DNA of 64,000 nucleotides from Microbacterium sp. CGR2 (GCF_003626735.1 NZ_RBHX01000001.1:1984001-2048000); one strand, 5' to 3'; counted from the stretch's first letter, positions 18,926-28,260 are shown. Program-made: numbers and translations. Notes: a model not told the origin generated them from the letters alone.

Positions 18926-19082
18926 TCCGATGTCGCCATCAGAGCCGGCGTCGCCGCTCGAATGGACTCCGGAGGGAGCGCATCCGCGCACTGCTTTCCG
19001 CGCGCCTGAGCAGTGACCCCCCGGGAGCATCGACCAATGGCCATGATCCGGTGAGCGGCGGGTGACCAATCGGCAAACTCCG

Positions 19083-19111
19083 TTGAGGATGTCGGAACCG
19101 CTCCGTATGCT
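19083..19111 (+). promoter_or_regulatory. Promoter of the extracellular nuclease gene
   Basis: TTGAGG (19083-19088) and TATGCT (19106-19111) are separated by exactly 17 bp and lie 88 bp before the ATG. This is one of the few spots in the window with a convincing -35/-10 pair. The 273-bp region 18926-19198 around it holds no other recognisable feature. Confidence 0.55.
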
Positions 19112-19198
19112 CGCAAACATGTGTGCGGGCTGGGAGAACCCGGTGCGCACCGTGTCAGATCTTGAGATGTCGCACCACCGACCGAGGAGACAGCACCG

Positions 19199-22100
19199 AT
19201 GACGTCCGCTCCCGACGAGAACCGCGCGGTTCCCGTCACGCACCGTAGAAACAGGGGGCGCATCGGCGCTCTCGCCGTGACCTGTGTGGCAGCCTTGGGC
19301 TTCGGCTCGCTGACCGCCGTTCCCGCCGTCGCCGCTCCCGACGGATCGGGCGTCGTCATCAACGAGGCCTACCTGTCCGGAGGCAGCGCCGGCGCCGCGT
19401 TCAAGAACAAGTTCGTGGAGCTCCACAACCCCACGTCCGCTCCGGTCACCCTCGACGGCATGTCGCTGCAGTACCGTTCGGCCACGGGCACGGGCAACTC
19501 CAACGGGGTCGCGCCGCTGACGGGCGTCATCCCGGCGGGCGGCCACTACCTGGTGCAGGCCAACAGCAACGGCGCGAACGGTGCCGCGCTGCCCGAGCCG
19601 GATGCCGTGAGCACGCTGACTCCGAGCGGTACCACCGGCACGCTGGCCCTCGTCGAGGGCACCGCGGCCGTCAACCTGACTCCCGGCTCGGTCGTGGGCG
19701 TCGACGGCGTGATCGATGTTCTCGGCTACGGGACCTCGAAAACGTTCGAGGCGAAGGCGGCCACCGCGCCGGCGGGGAACACCGACGTCAAGTCGCTGAA
19801 CCGCACCGACGGCGTCGACACCGACGACAACAGCGCGGACTTCAGCCTGTCGGCGTCGATCACCCCGCAGGCGTCGGGCGGCACCGCACCCGACCCGGAT
19901 CCCGATCCCGATCCCGACCCCGGCACGGAGCCGGCCACGGCGACGATCGCCGAAGTGCAGGGAACGACCGACGTCTCGCCGCTGAGCGGAAAGACCGTCA
20001 AGGTCGAGGGCGTGGTCACCGCCGACTACCGCACCGGCGGCTACAAGGGCATCGTCATCCAGACCCAGGGCTCCGGCGGCGCGACCGACGCGACACCGGG
20101 CGCTTCCGACGGCGTGTTCGTCTTCCTGAACGCGCTGGCCCCGACCCTGGCGGTCGGCGACCTCGTCTCGGTGACCGGTTCGGTCAGTGAGTACTTCGGC
20201 CAGACGCAGCTGAACCCCGCCACGGCGACCGACATCACCGTCGTCACGGCAGGCGTCGGCGTTCCGGCCGTCACGCCCCTGCCGGCAACCGTCGTCGGCT
20301 CCGACCGCGAGCAGTACGAGAACATGTACGTCGCGCCGGAGGGCACGTACCGACTCGCGTCCAGCCACCAGCTCTTCAACTTCGGCACACTGTGGCTGAA
20401 CGCCGGAGACGAACTGAACGTCAAGAGCACCGAGACCGTGCGTCCGGGCGACGAGGCCTCCGCCATCGCTGCGGCCAACCGGGCCAACCGCGTCCTGCTC
20501 GACGACGGTTGGTCGATCCAGGTGTCGAACAACGGTCACCCCGGCGAGCAGCCGTACTTCACCGAAGACGTCGTCGTCCGCAACGGTGACACCGTCGACT
20601 TCAGTGACGAGGGCTACGTCCTGCAGTGGGGCTTCAACGACTGGCGTCTCCAGCCGACCGTGCCCATCGACGACTCGTCATCGGCTGACCTCAAGGTCGG
20701 CTTCGAGGCCACGAACCCGCGACCCTCGACGGCCCCCGAGGTCGGCGGCGACGCGCAGGTCGCATCGTTCAACGTCTACAACTACTTCACGACGTTGAAG
20801 TCGGAGAACTCCAACGCCCGCGGCGCGGCCAACGCGGCGCAGTTCGCCATCCAGAAGTCGAAGATCGTCGCGGCGATCAACGGCCTGGACGCGGAGATCG
20901 TCTCGCTCATGGAGATCGAGAACTCGGTCAAGCTGGGCAAGCCGATCGACGCGGCGCTCAAAGACCTGGTGGCCGGGCTGAACGACGATGCCGGCAGCGA
21001 GGTGTGGGACTACGTGCCGACGCCCGCCGCGCTCAACAGCGCAGCGACCACCGACTACATCACCAACGCGATCATCTACAAGAAAGATGCCGTCACCACG
21101 GTGGGTGACAGCGCGACCATCACCGATGAGACCGTCTGGGGTAACGCCCGTGAGCCGATCGCCCAGGCGTTCGACATCGACGGACGCGTCGTCACCGTCG
21201 TCGCGAACCACTTCAAGTCGAAGTCGCCGCCCGAGGGTGCGGGTGCTGAGCCCGCCGACGGCCAAGGCTTCTTCAACGCCGATCGGGTGAAGCAGTCGAA
21301 CGCTCTCCTGGCGTTCACGGCTGAACTCGAGGAGACCTCGGGGAGCAGCGACATGCTGCTCATCGGAGACTTCAACGCCTACGGCAAGGAAGACCCGATC
21401 GACGTCTTCACCTCGAAGGGGTGGACCGACGTGGCCGCAGACCAGGCGCCGGGCCAGTACAGCTACACGTTCGACGGTGAGCTCGGCTCACTCGACCACG
21501 TGATCGCGTCGCCGTCGCTGACCGAATCGATCACGGGAGCCGGCATCTGGGGGATCAACTCCCCGGAGTGGAGCGACCGTGGCTACGCGTACGGCGCGAC
21601 GGAGGAGGGCACGCCCTACCGCTCCAGCGACCACGACCCGATCATCGTCGGTGTCTCCTCGGAGATCCCGCCGGTGAGCATCGATGTCGTCACCATCAAC
21701 GACTTCCACGGTCGGCTGGAGGCAGACGGTGCCGCGGCAGGAGCCGCGGTCGTCGCAGGTGCTGTCGACCAGTTCCGCGAGGCGAACCCGAACACGATCT
21801 TCGCCGGAGCCGGCGACCTGATCGGCGCGTCGACCTTCACCTCGTTCATCAACGATGACAACCCGACGATCGATGCGCTCAACGCCGCCGGTCTCGAGGT
21901 CAGCTCCGCCGGCAACCACGAATTCGATCAGGGCTGGGAAGACCTGCGTGATCGCGTCCAGGACCGCGCGGAATTCGAGTACATCGCGTCGAACGTGTTC
22001 GTCACCGAGACGGGTGAGCCTGCGCTCGCTCCGTCCTGGGTGAAGGAGCTCGACGGCGTGAAGGTCGGATTCATCGGCGCCGTCACGGAAGACCTCGGCT

Positions 22101-23845
22101 CGTTGGTCTCGCCCGACGGCATCGCCGACCTCGAGGTGCGCAGCATCGTCGAGTCGGTCAACGCGGTGGCCGACGACCTCCGCGACGGAGACGCCGCCAA
22201 CGGTGAGGCAGACGTCATCATCCTCCTGGCGCACGAAGGCGCCGAGAGCACCGCGCTCGCCGACATCACCGAGGACTCGCCGCTCGGCGAGATCGTCTAC
22301 GGTGTCGACGAAGACGTGGACGCCATCGTGTCCTCGCACACTCACCTCGCGTACAACCACGTCATCGACGGCCGTCCGGTCGTCTCGGCGGGCCAGTACG
22401 GCGAGAACCTCGGGCTGATGAACGCGCAGGTCGATCCCGAGACCAAGGAGCTCATCTCGATCACCAACGAGATCAAGCCCCTCACCGCCGCAGGCAAGCC
22501 GCTCTACCCGGCGGATCCCGAGGTCGCTGCGATCGTTGCGAAGGCGAAGGCCGACGCCGACGTGCTGGGCGCGGTCAAGGTCGGAGACATCACCGCCGAC
22601 CTCAACCGGGCACGCCAGAGCGACGGCAAGACGGAGAACCGCGGTGGCGAGTCCACCATCGGCAACTTCGTGGCCGACGTGCAGAAGTGGTCCACGGGTG
22701 CTGATGTGGCACTGATGAACCCCGGCGGAATCCGGGCGAACCTCACCTTCGCCTCGGCCGGAGCATCGGATCCCGACGGGAACGTCACCTACCGCGAGGC
22801 GGCGACGGTCCAGCCGTTCGCCAACACGCTGGTGACGCTGACGCTCACCGGTGATCAGCTGAAGGGTGTGCTCGAGGAACAGTGGCAGCCCGCGGGTTCC
22901 GCGCGGCCGTTCCTGAAGCTCGGCGTCTCGGAGGGACTCGTGTACACCTACGACCCCGCTGCGGCACAGGGCTCGCGTATCACGTCCATCACTCTTGACG
23001 GCTCGCCGATCGACCCGCAGGCGAACTACACGGTCGCCGCGAACTCGTTCCTCGCGGGCGGTGGCGACAACTTCGCGACCTTCAAGGAAGGCGCGGACAA
23101 GCGCGACACCGGCAAGATCGACCTGCAGTCGATGGTCGACTGGTTCGACGCGAACAAGACCGCGAGCCCCGACTACGCCCAGCGTGCCGTCGGAGTCTCG
23201 GTCAGCGCAGCGGACGCCGACGGCTACAGTGCCGGTGACCAGGTGACGGTGTCACTCTCGTCGCTCGCGTTCAGCGCGGGCGAGCCCGCCCCTGGCGAGG
23301 TCTCCCTCTCCTTGGGCGACGCTCAGCTGGCGGCTGGCGCGATCGATCCGACCGTCGTCGACGCGACGGACGAGGTGGGACGGGCGAGCCTCACGTTCAC
23401 GGTGCCGTCCGGAGTGTTCGGCGAGCAGCAGCTCACCGTCGCGGTGGCAGGCACCGGCACGACCGTGCAGGTTCCGTTCACGATCGCCGGGGAGGCCGAG
23501 TTCGCCGGGACGATCGATCTCGGGTCCTCCAAGGTGGCGGCGGGCAAGAAGCTCGCCCTCACGGGTGAGGGATACCAGCCGGGTGAGACGGTGACCGTCG
23601 AACTGCGACCGAAGAAGGGTCAGGCGATCGACCTCGGCACCGTCCAGGTCGAGGACGACGGCACGTTCGCCGCTTCGCCCACGGTTCCGAAGAACACTCA
23701 GCCCGGCAAGTACACCGTCGCTGTGTCGCAGGCCGACGGGGACGAGGCGACAGCCACCGTCACCGTCAACCGGGCCGGCGGAGTCGGCAGCATCATCAAG
23801 GACATCTTCGACTGGGTCTGGGACCTCATCACCGGATGGTTCTGA
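19199..23845 (+). CDS. Secreted ExeM/NucH-type nuclease fused to 5'-nucleotidase
   Basis: A 1548-residue exported protein that can cut extracellular DNA and then remove phosphate from the nucleotides. Order of parts: signal peptide (about 1-45, cleavage likely after AVAA); lamin-tail domain (about 48-215, VINEAYLSGGSAG); a proline-aspartate linker (about 230-242); OB-fold domain (about 245-350); endonuclease/exonuclease/phosphatase domain (about 515-820, with SLMEIEN, IGDFNAYGKEDP, SSDHDPIIVG); calcineurin-like 5'-nucleotidase (about 826-1060, INDFHGRLE, GAGDLIG, GNHEFDQGW, SSHTHLAYN); its C-terminal substrate domain (about 1085-1330, NPGGIRANLTF, GGGDNF); two beta-rich domains; and an aromatic amphipathic tail ending DWVWDLITGWF. 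No LPxTG-like signal was found. GAGGAGA precedes the ATG. The likely role is phosphate and nucleoside scavenging from DNA. Confidence 0.92.
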   Translation: MTSAPDENRAVPVTHRRNRGRIGALAVTCVAALGFGSLTAVPAVAAPDGSGVVINEAYLSGGSAGAAFKNKFVELHNPTSAPVTLDGMSLQYRSATGTGNSNGVAPLTGVIPAGGHYLVQANSNGANGAALPEPDAVSTLTPSGTTGTLALVEGTAAVNLTPGSVVGVDGVIDVLGYGTSKTFEAKAATAPAGNTDVKSLNRTDGVDTDDNSADFSLSASITPQASGGTAPDPDPDPDPDPGTEPATATIAEVQGTTDVSPLSGKTVKVEGVVTADYRTGGYKGIVIQTQGSGGATDATPGASDGVFVFLNALAPTLAVGDLVSVTGSVSEYFGQTQLNPATATDITVVTAGVGVPAVTPLPATVVGSDREQYENMYVAPEGTYRLASSHQLFNFGTLWLNAGDELNVKSTETVRPGDEASAIAAANRANRVLLDDGWSIQVSNNGHPGEQPYFTEDVVVRNGDTVDFSDEGYVLQWGFNDWRLQPTVPIDDSSSADLKVGFEATNPRPSTAPEVGGDAQVASFNVYNYFTTLKSENSNARGAANAAQFAIQKSKIVAAINGLDAEIVSLMEIENSVKLGKPIDAALKDLVAGLNDDAGSEVWDYVPTPAALNSAATTDYITNAIIYKKDAVTTVGDSATITDETVWGNAREPIAQAFDIDGRVVTVVANHFKSKSPPEGAGAEPADGQGFFNADRVKQSNALLAFTAELEETSGSSDMLLIGDFNAYGKEDPIDVFTSKGWTDVAADQAPGQYSYTFDGELGSLDHVIASPSLTESITGAGIWGINSPEWSDRGYAYGATEEGTPYRSSDHDPIIVGVSSEIPPVSIDVVTINDFHGRLEADGAAAGAAVVAGAVDQFREANPNTIFAGAGDLIGASTFTSFINDDNPTIDALNAAGLEVSSAGNHEFDQGWEDLRDRVQDRAEFEYIASNVFVTETGEPALAPSWVKELDGVKVGFIGAVTEDLGSLVSPDGIADLEVRSIVESVNAVADDLRDGDAANGEADVIILLAHEGAESTALADITEDSPLGEIVYGVDEDVDAIVSSHTHLAYNHVIDGRPVVSAGQYGENLGLMNAQVDPETKELISITNEIKPLTAAGKPLYPADPEVAAIVAKAKADADVLGAVKVGDITADLNRARQSDGKTENRGGESTIGNFVADVQKWSTGADVALMNPGGIRANLTFASAGASDPDGNVTYREAATVQPFANTLVTLTLTGDQLKGVLEEQWQPAGSARPFLKLGVSEGLVYTYDPAAAQGSRITSITLDGSPIDPQANYTVAANSFLAGGGDNFATFKEGADKRDTGKIDLQSMVDWFDANKTASPDYAQRAVGVSVSAADADGYSAGDQVTVSLSSLAFSAGEPAPGEVSLSLGDAQLAAGAIDPTVVDATDEVGRASLTFTVPSGVFGEQQLTVAVAGTGTTVQVPFTIAGEAEFAGTIDLGSSKVAAGKKLALTGEGYQPGETVTVELRPKKGQAIDLGTVQVEDDGTFAASPTVPKNTQPGKYTVAVSQADGDEATATVTVNRAGGVGSIIKDIFDWVWDLITGWF

Positions 23846-23856
23846 TTCGCCGAGTG

Positions 23857-23899
23857 ACATGACAGAGGCCGCCGGGGATCCCGGCGGCCTCTGTCATGT
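23857..23899. terminator. Strong intrinsic terminator
   Basis: A perfect 20-bp stem (23857-23876 with 23880-23899) and a 3-nt loop, starting 11 nt after the nuclease stop. Because the DeoR gene converges from the other side, it may work in both directions. Confidence 0.88.
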
Positions 23900-23908
23900 T
23901 CAGGCTCC

Positions 23909-23970
23909 GCAACTTCTGCGGGCGACAGCAACTTCTGCGGCCACACCGGCGACTCGAGGCCGCAGAAGTT
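23909..23970. repeat. Short direct and inverted intergenic repeats
   Basis: A 13-bp unit GCAACTTCTGCGG occurs at 23909-23921 and 23928-23940, and its inverse (CCGCAGAAGTT) at 23960-23970, so the second and third copies can form a hairpin. It lies between the terminator and the end of the DeoR gene. The CGCAG-containing arms recall the palindromes at 34930-35071, although the sequences are not the same. Confidence 0.6.
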
Positions 23971-24021
23971 CGGCCAGGCCGTTCGAACGACCCGCCGGCA
24001 TGAGCGTCGCGGGAGCAGCGG

Positions 24022-24825
24022 TCAGGGAGTGAGCACCTGCACGTCGGCCTGCGCGAGCGCCGCGGCGATCCGTGGGGGCAGGGGAGCATCTGTGATCAGG
24101 TAGTCGGCGCGGTCCAGGAGTGCGATCTGCGCGAAGAAGCGGCGTCCGATCTTGGTGGAGTCGGCGAGAATGGCGGTGCGCTCTGCGCGCTGGATCATCT
24201 CGGACATCATCGCGGCATCACCGAGGTTGGATGTCGAGTACCCGGCTTCGTCCACAGCGCCGACCGCGATGAGCGCCAGGTCGCAGCGGATGTCGACCTC
24301 CGGACCCCCCGGGGTCATGGTGAACGTCACCGGGCCGGTCGTGGCCTGAGTGATCGAACGCACGGCACCGCCGAACACGTAGAGGTCGCGGAAGACCGAG
24401 GGGGACAGCTCTCCGGGGATGCGCAGGTTGTTGGTGGCGATCGTCAGGTCGTGATGGTTCCGCAGCGCCCGTGCGACGGCGAGCGTCGTCGTGCCCGCGT
24501 TGAGCATGATGACGGAGCCGTCTTCCACGAGCCCCGCTGCGATCCGGGCGATCCGCTCTTTCTCCTCGGTCTGCACGCGCATGCGCACGTCGAGTGCGCG
24601 GTCTTTCAAGGGTCCGCTCGCGGAGCTGACGGCGCCGCCGTGCGTGCGGACGAGCACGCCCTCGCGATCGAGCTGGTCGAGGTCTCGCCGAATCGTGTCG
24701 ATCGAGACCCCGAAGTGCTCTGCGAGGTCGCCGACCGTCACCTGGCCCGTCTGCTCGACATAGCTGGCGAGATCGGCCTTGCGGCCCGCGGGAAGGCGGC
24801 GCCGTGCCGTTCCGGATGCATCCAT
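24022..24825 (-). CDS. DeoR family transcriptional repressor of the sugar locus
   Basis: A 267-residue DeoR/GlpR-type regulator. The N-terminal winged helix (about 15-70) contains VGDLAEHFGVSIDTIRRDL and LVRTHGGAV, family hallmarks. The C-terminal DeoRC sensor domain has LNAGTTTLAVARAL, NNLRI and DSTKIGRRFF, which bind phosphorylated sugars or polyols. The start ATG 24825 has GAGG close upstream; a TAGAGA hexamer 8 nt before it would also fit a leaderless start. It is divergent from the ABC importer operon at 25057, and its probable operators lie between the two genes. The inducer is most likely a phosphosugar made by the kinase or aldolase of that operon. Confidence 0.9.
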   Translation of the reverse strand: MDASGTARRRLPAGRKADLASYVEQTGQVTVGDLAEHFGVSIDTIRRDLDQLDREGVLVRTHGGAVSSASGPLKDRALDVRMRVQTEEKERIARIAAGLVEDGSVIMLNAGTTTLAVARALRNHHDLTIATNNLRIPGELSPSVFRDLYVFGGAVRSITQATTGPVTFTMTPGGPEVDIRCDLALIAVGAVDEAGYSTSNLGDAAMMSEMIQRAERTAILADSTKIGRRFFAQIALLDRADYLITDAPLPPRIAAALAQADVQVLTP

Positions 24826-24874
24826 GACCTCATCTCTAGCACATTCGCCTCCACAACACGGCATAGTCCTGCAG

Positions 24875-25004
24875 AAAACCGCATTCGTCATGGATCCCGC
24901 TCAGCGCGGCGATATGCACGATCCCGGCGTTGGCGGGGGTGATTGTTACCAACCGGTGCTTGACCAAGCTGCAGATGTCGGCATAACATGGCTCAAAACC
25001 GCAT
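24875..25004. promoter_or_regulatory. Candidate DeoR operators (10-bp direct repeat)
   Basis: AAAACCGCAT occurs at 24875-24884, on the regulator side, and at 24995-25004, just downstream of the importer -10 box. DeoR family repressors commonly use spaced direct repeats, so these are good candidates for sites that allow repression of both divergent genes. The pairing with this regulator is inferred from position. Confidence 0.45.
24960..24989 (+). promoter_or_regulatory. Promoter of the sugar ABC importer operon
   Basis: TTGACC (24960-24965) and TAACAT (24984-24989) are separated by 18 bp, about 65 bp upstream of the binding-protein ATG. One copy of the AAAACCGCAT repeat overlaps the expected transcription start. 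Confidence 0.5.
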
Positions 25005-25056
25005 GAACAAGCATTGAAGCGCGTGATGCGGCACGATCTCGAAGAGGAGAGAAGTG

Positions 25057-26355
25057 ATGAGCACAGTGGGACGAGGACGCAGACGAACCCGAACGATCGT
25101 CGGCGTCACGACCGCAGCGGTTACCCTTCTGGTCGTCGCGGGCTGCACGCCCGCCACGTCTGGGGACAGTGGCGGCGACGGCGAGAATGTCACGATCGAA
25201 TTCGCCCAATGGTGGGAGCCCGAACTGCCAGACGGCGAGTTCCGCGCACTCATCGACAGGTTCGAGGAGGCCAACCCCGAGATCACTGTCGAACTGGTCA
25301 GCGGACCCTATGCCTCGACGAAGGAGCAGCTGTTCGCCGGGGCCGCATCCGGCACCATGCCTGATGTCGTCGGTCTCGACGGCGCGTGGGTGAACGACTT
25401 CGCCTCCCAGGGCGTGATCGCCGATCTCACCGCTCTCATGGAGGAGAACGACTACGACGACAGCCAGCTCGCCAGCCAGGTCCAGGTCGACGGCAGCACC
25501 TACATGATCCCCGTGGTGAATTTCGTCTACCCGATGTTCACCAACGACGATCTTCTGGCCGAGGCCGGGGTCGACGCACCACCCACGACACGAAGCGAAT
25601 TCGCGGATGCCGCCGCCAAGGTCTCAGCCCTTGGCGGGGATGTCTCCGGGTGGGTGCTTCCGTTGTCGCAGGAGACTCCGAACGGTGTGCAGAACGACGT
25701 CATGTCGTGGGTGTGGGCCTCCGGAGGATCGATGCTGGACGACGGGCAGCCCGACCTGACGAACGACGACGTGACTTCTGCGGTCGACTACATCGGCGGA
25801 CTTTGGGACGACGGCGTGATCGCGTCGGGATCGTTCACGATGAAGGAGCAGGACAAGGTCGAGGAGTTCACCAACGGTCGAGCCGGCATGATGATCGATT
25901 CGCTGGCCCACATCAATCTCATCCGTGAGACGAACCCCGACCTGAACTTCTCGATCTCGGCGATCCCTGCCGAGGAAGGGTACGACGGCGAGCGCGGTAT
26001 CCCCTATGCATCGTGGGGGATCGGGGTCGCGGAGAACTCCGAGCACAAGGATGCCGCTTTCAAGCTCGTGTCCTACCTGATGAGCCAGGAGACCAATTCC
26101 GAACTGTCGACCATGGCGAAGGCCTTCCCGGGCAACTCGGAATCTGTTCCCGATTTCGTCGCCGACGACGAGCTGTTCGCCCAGGCGTTCGAGATCTACC
26201 AGGCGGGGTACCCCGCGAACGAGTTCACCGGCCTCCCCGTCGCGGAAGAGCTCATGCGTCTCCTCGGAGAGCAGCTCCAGTCCGCGTTCGACGGGCAGCA
26301 ATCGATCGATGACGCGCTGAAGAAGGCTCAAGAGGCCTGGGAAGCGGAGTTCTGA
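25057..26355 (+). CDS. Carbohydrate ABC transporter substrate-binding lipoprotein (family 1)
   Basis: A 432-residue extracellular binding protein of the MalE/UgpB type. The signal peptide ends in a lipobox (VVAGC), so the mature protein is lipid-anchored. The body shows the family order: VTIEFAQWWEPELPDGEFRA, GTMPDVVGLDGAWVNDFA, and late GIPYASWGIGVAENSEHKDAAFKLV. ATG 25057 is chosen with GAGGAG at good spacing; a GTG one codon earlier is possible. It is the first gene of an importer that has two permeases but no ATPase; in actinobacteria a shared MsiK-type ATPase from elsewhere usually energises such systems. Sugar unknown. Confidence 0.92.
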   Translation: MSTVGRGRRRTRTIVGVTTAAVTLLVVAGCTPATSGDSGGDGENVTIEFAQWWEPELPDGEFRALIDRFEEANPEITVELVSGPYASTKEQLFAGAASGTMPDVVGLDGAWVNDFASQGVIADLTALMEENDYDDSQLASQVQVDGSTYMIPVVNFVYPMFTNDDLLAEAGVDAPPTTRSEFADAAAKVSALGGDVSGWVLPLSQETPNGVQNDVMSWVWASGGSMLDDGQPDLTNDDVTSAVDYIGGLWDDGVIASGSFTMKEQDKVEEFTNGRAGMMIDSLAHINLIRETNPDLNFSISAIPAEEGYDGERGIPYASWGIGVAENSEHKDAAFKLVSYLMSQETNSELSTMAKAFPGNSESVPDFVADDELFAQAFEIYQAGYPANEFTGLPVAEELMRLLGEQLQSAFDGQQSIDDALKKAQEAWEAEF

Positions 26356-26384
26356 TCTCCCGTCCTTTGTCTCTCGCCTGAACG

Positions 26385-26416
26385 GGGTGCCGCATCGCCG
26401 ATGCGGTGCGGCACCC
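26385..26416 (+). terminator. Intercistronic stem-loop between binding protein and permease genes
   Basis: A perfect 10-bp outer stem (26385-26394 with 26407-26416) can form, or alternatively an inner 7-bp stem (CCGCATC with GATGCGG) with a 3-nt loop that uses some of the same bases. A hairpin here typically lets the binding protein be made in excess over the permeases by partial termination or mRNA end protection. Confidence 0.55.
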
Positions 26417-26441
26417 GACCAACCAAGGAGCACCGGTTCCC

Positions 26442-27365
26442 ATGAGCCTGAGAACGACCGACGACACCGAGGTGATCGTCACCGGCGTCGCCCTGTCGCG
26501 TCGGCGCCGCCAGCTGCGTAAGACCACAGAGTCCTACGCCTTCCTCTCGCCGACGATCCTGCTGCTGCTCGTGCTGATGATCGTGCCGATCGTCATGGTG
26601 ATCGGGTATTCGTTCCAGGACAACGTCATCCTGAACAAGACACCCGAGTTCGTCGGTATCGCGAACTTCGTCCAGGTCCTCACCGACCCCGGGTTCTGGA
26701 AGGCGACAGGCAATACCCTCATCTTCACGATCGGGAGTGTGATCGCGCACCTCATCCTGGGTCTGGGCTTCGCCATGATGCTCAACAGCTCTCTGCTCGG
26801 CCGTGTCACCCGTTCGCTTTTCCGAGCGCTCTACGTCCTCCCGTGGCTTTTCACCGTGGCGGTGATCGCCGTCCTCTGGCGCATGCTGCTCGCCCCGAAC
26901 GGTGTCATCAACTTCCTGCTCAACACCGACATCGAATGGTTGGCCTCGCCGCAGCTGGCGCTCGGCACCATCACGTTCATCAACATCTGGGCGGGCTATC
27001 CGTTCTTCATGGTGAGCCTGCTCGCCGGACTTCAGGGCATCCCGAACGAGCTGAACGAAGCGGCCACGGTCGACGGAGCAAGTGCGACTCAGCGGTTCTG
27101 GAACGTCACCATCCCGCAATTGCGCCCGATCATCGTCAGCCTCGTGCTCCTCGACCTGATCTGGACCTCGCAGCAGTTCGCCCTCATCTGGATGACGACC
27201 GGCGGTGGCCCGATCGATGTGACCGAAGTGCTCAGCACCTTCACCTACAAGCTGGCGTTCGCCAAGTACGACTTCTCGCTGGCGGCGACCTCGGCCGTGC
27301 TGGTGCTGCTGATGTCGATGGTTCTCGCCGTGTTCTACGTCCGTCACCAGAAAGCGAGGGACTGA
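26442..27365 (+). CDS. Carbohydrate ABC transporter permease (MalF-like)
   Basis: A 307-residue permease with about six membrane helices. The first follows an N-terminal cytoplasmic stretch of about 40 residues with RRRRQLRK. The EAA loop ELNEAATVDGASATQRFW, which contacts the ATPase, is intact. Start ATG 26442 has AAGGAG upstream; an earlier in-frame ATG at 26406 falls inside the hairpin region and is unlikely. Pairs with the MalG-like permease 2 bp downstream. Confidence 0.92.
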   Translation: MSLRTTDDTEVIVTGVALSRRRRQLRKTTESYAFLSPTILLLLVLMIVPIVMVIGYSFQDNVILNKTPEFVGIANFVQVLTDPGFWKATGNTLIFTIGSVIAHLILGLGFAMMLNSSLLGRVTRSLFRALYVLPWLFTVAVIAVLWRMLLAPNGVINFLLNTDIEWLASPQLALGTITFINIWAGYPFFMVSLLAGLQGIPNELNEAATVDGASATQRFWNVTIPQLRPIIVSLVLLDLIWTSQQFALIWMTTGGGPIDVTEVLSTFTYKLAFAKYDFSLAATSAVLVLLMSMVLAVFYVRHQKARD

Positions 27366-27367
27366 CC

Positions 27368-28213
27368 GTGGCTCTCACCGTCAAGAACCAGCGCCGGGTC
27401 GCGAAGACCGGCGTCACCATCGGCCTCATCCTCGGTGCGGTGTTCGCCGCGGGACCTGTGCTGTGGATGCTGTCGAGCTCGTTCAAGTCCAACACGCAGA
27501 TCTTCGAGCTGCCCCCGCGGCTGCTCACCGAGACGTTCTCGTTCGACGCCTACATCGCCATCTTCAGCAGCGCCGAGACGATGCGGTTCTTCTTGAACAG
27601 CTACATCGTGGCCGGAGCGGTGACCGTGCTGACGCTGATCGTCGCGATCCAGGCGCCTTACGCATTCAGCAGGTTCGACTTCCGCGGCAAACGCATCCTC
27701 AACGTCGTGATCGTGAGCGTTCAGGCGGTGCCGCCGATCACCCTGCTGATCCCGTACTTCGGGCTCATGGTGGCGCTCGGCCTGTACAACTCGTACGCCG
27801 GTCTCATCCTCACGTACATGGTCTTCACCCTGCCCTACGCGATCATCATGATGACCGGCTACTTCAATACGCTGCCGCGGGAACTCGACGAGGCCGTCCG
27901 CGTCGACGGCGCAGGCTCCATGACCGCGCTGTGGCGGATCCTCGTGCCGATCTCCGTTCCGGGCATCGTCTCGGTCGGCATCTACACCTTCATGATCGCG
28001 TGGAACGAGTACCTCTTCGCGCTGACGCTCACTCGCACCATCGACATGCGCACCGTCCCTATCGGCATCCAGCTGCTCATGGGGCAGCACTCCTACGAGT
28101 GGAACCAGATCATGGCGATGAGTGTGCTCGGCTCGATCCCGGTGCTGGTGCTGTTCCTCTTCTTCCAGCGCTACTTCATCAGCGGTCTCACGGCCGGATC
28201 GGTGAAGAGCTGA
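27368..28213 (+). CDS. Carbohydrate ABC transporter permease (MalG-like)
   Basis: A 281-residue permease starting at GTG 27368, two bases after the MalF-like stop. About six helices and the EAA loop ELDEAVRVDGAGSMTALWRI place it in the MalG group, as do the conserved WMLSSSFK after the first helix and AWNEYLFAL in the C-terminal half. It forms the translocation pore with the preceding permease. Downstream after 47 bp is the aldolase, so import and catabolism are in one transcript. Confidence 0.92.
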   Translation: MALTVKNQRRVAKTGVTIGLILGAVFAAGPVLWMLSSSFKSNTQIFELPPRLLTETFSFDAYIAIFSSAETMRFFLNSYIVAGAVTVLTLIVAIQAPYAFSRFDFRGKRILNVVIVSVQAVPPITLLIPYFGLMVALGLYNSYAGLILTYMVFTLPYAIIMMTGYFNTLPRELDEAVRVDGAGSMTALWRILVPISVPGIVSVGIYTFMIAWNEYLFALTLTRTIDMRTVPIGIQLLMGQHSYEWNQIMAMSVLGSIPVLVLFLFFQRYFISGLTAGSVKS

Positions 28214-28260
28214 CGAGCGTCCGCCCTTGCCCCAGCCCACCAAAGAAACAGGAGAATCAC

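Noticed and set aside
16766..20539. A 1257-codon minus-strand open frame
   Set aside because: It lies across the GuaB-like, SURF1 and nuclease genes, all recognised by family motifs, and shows no motif itself.
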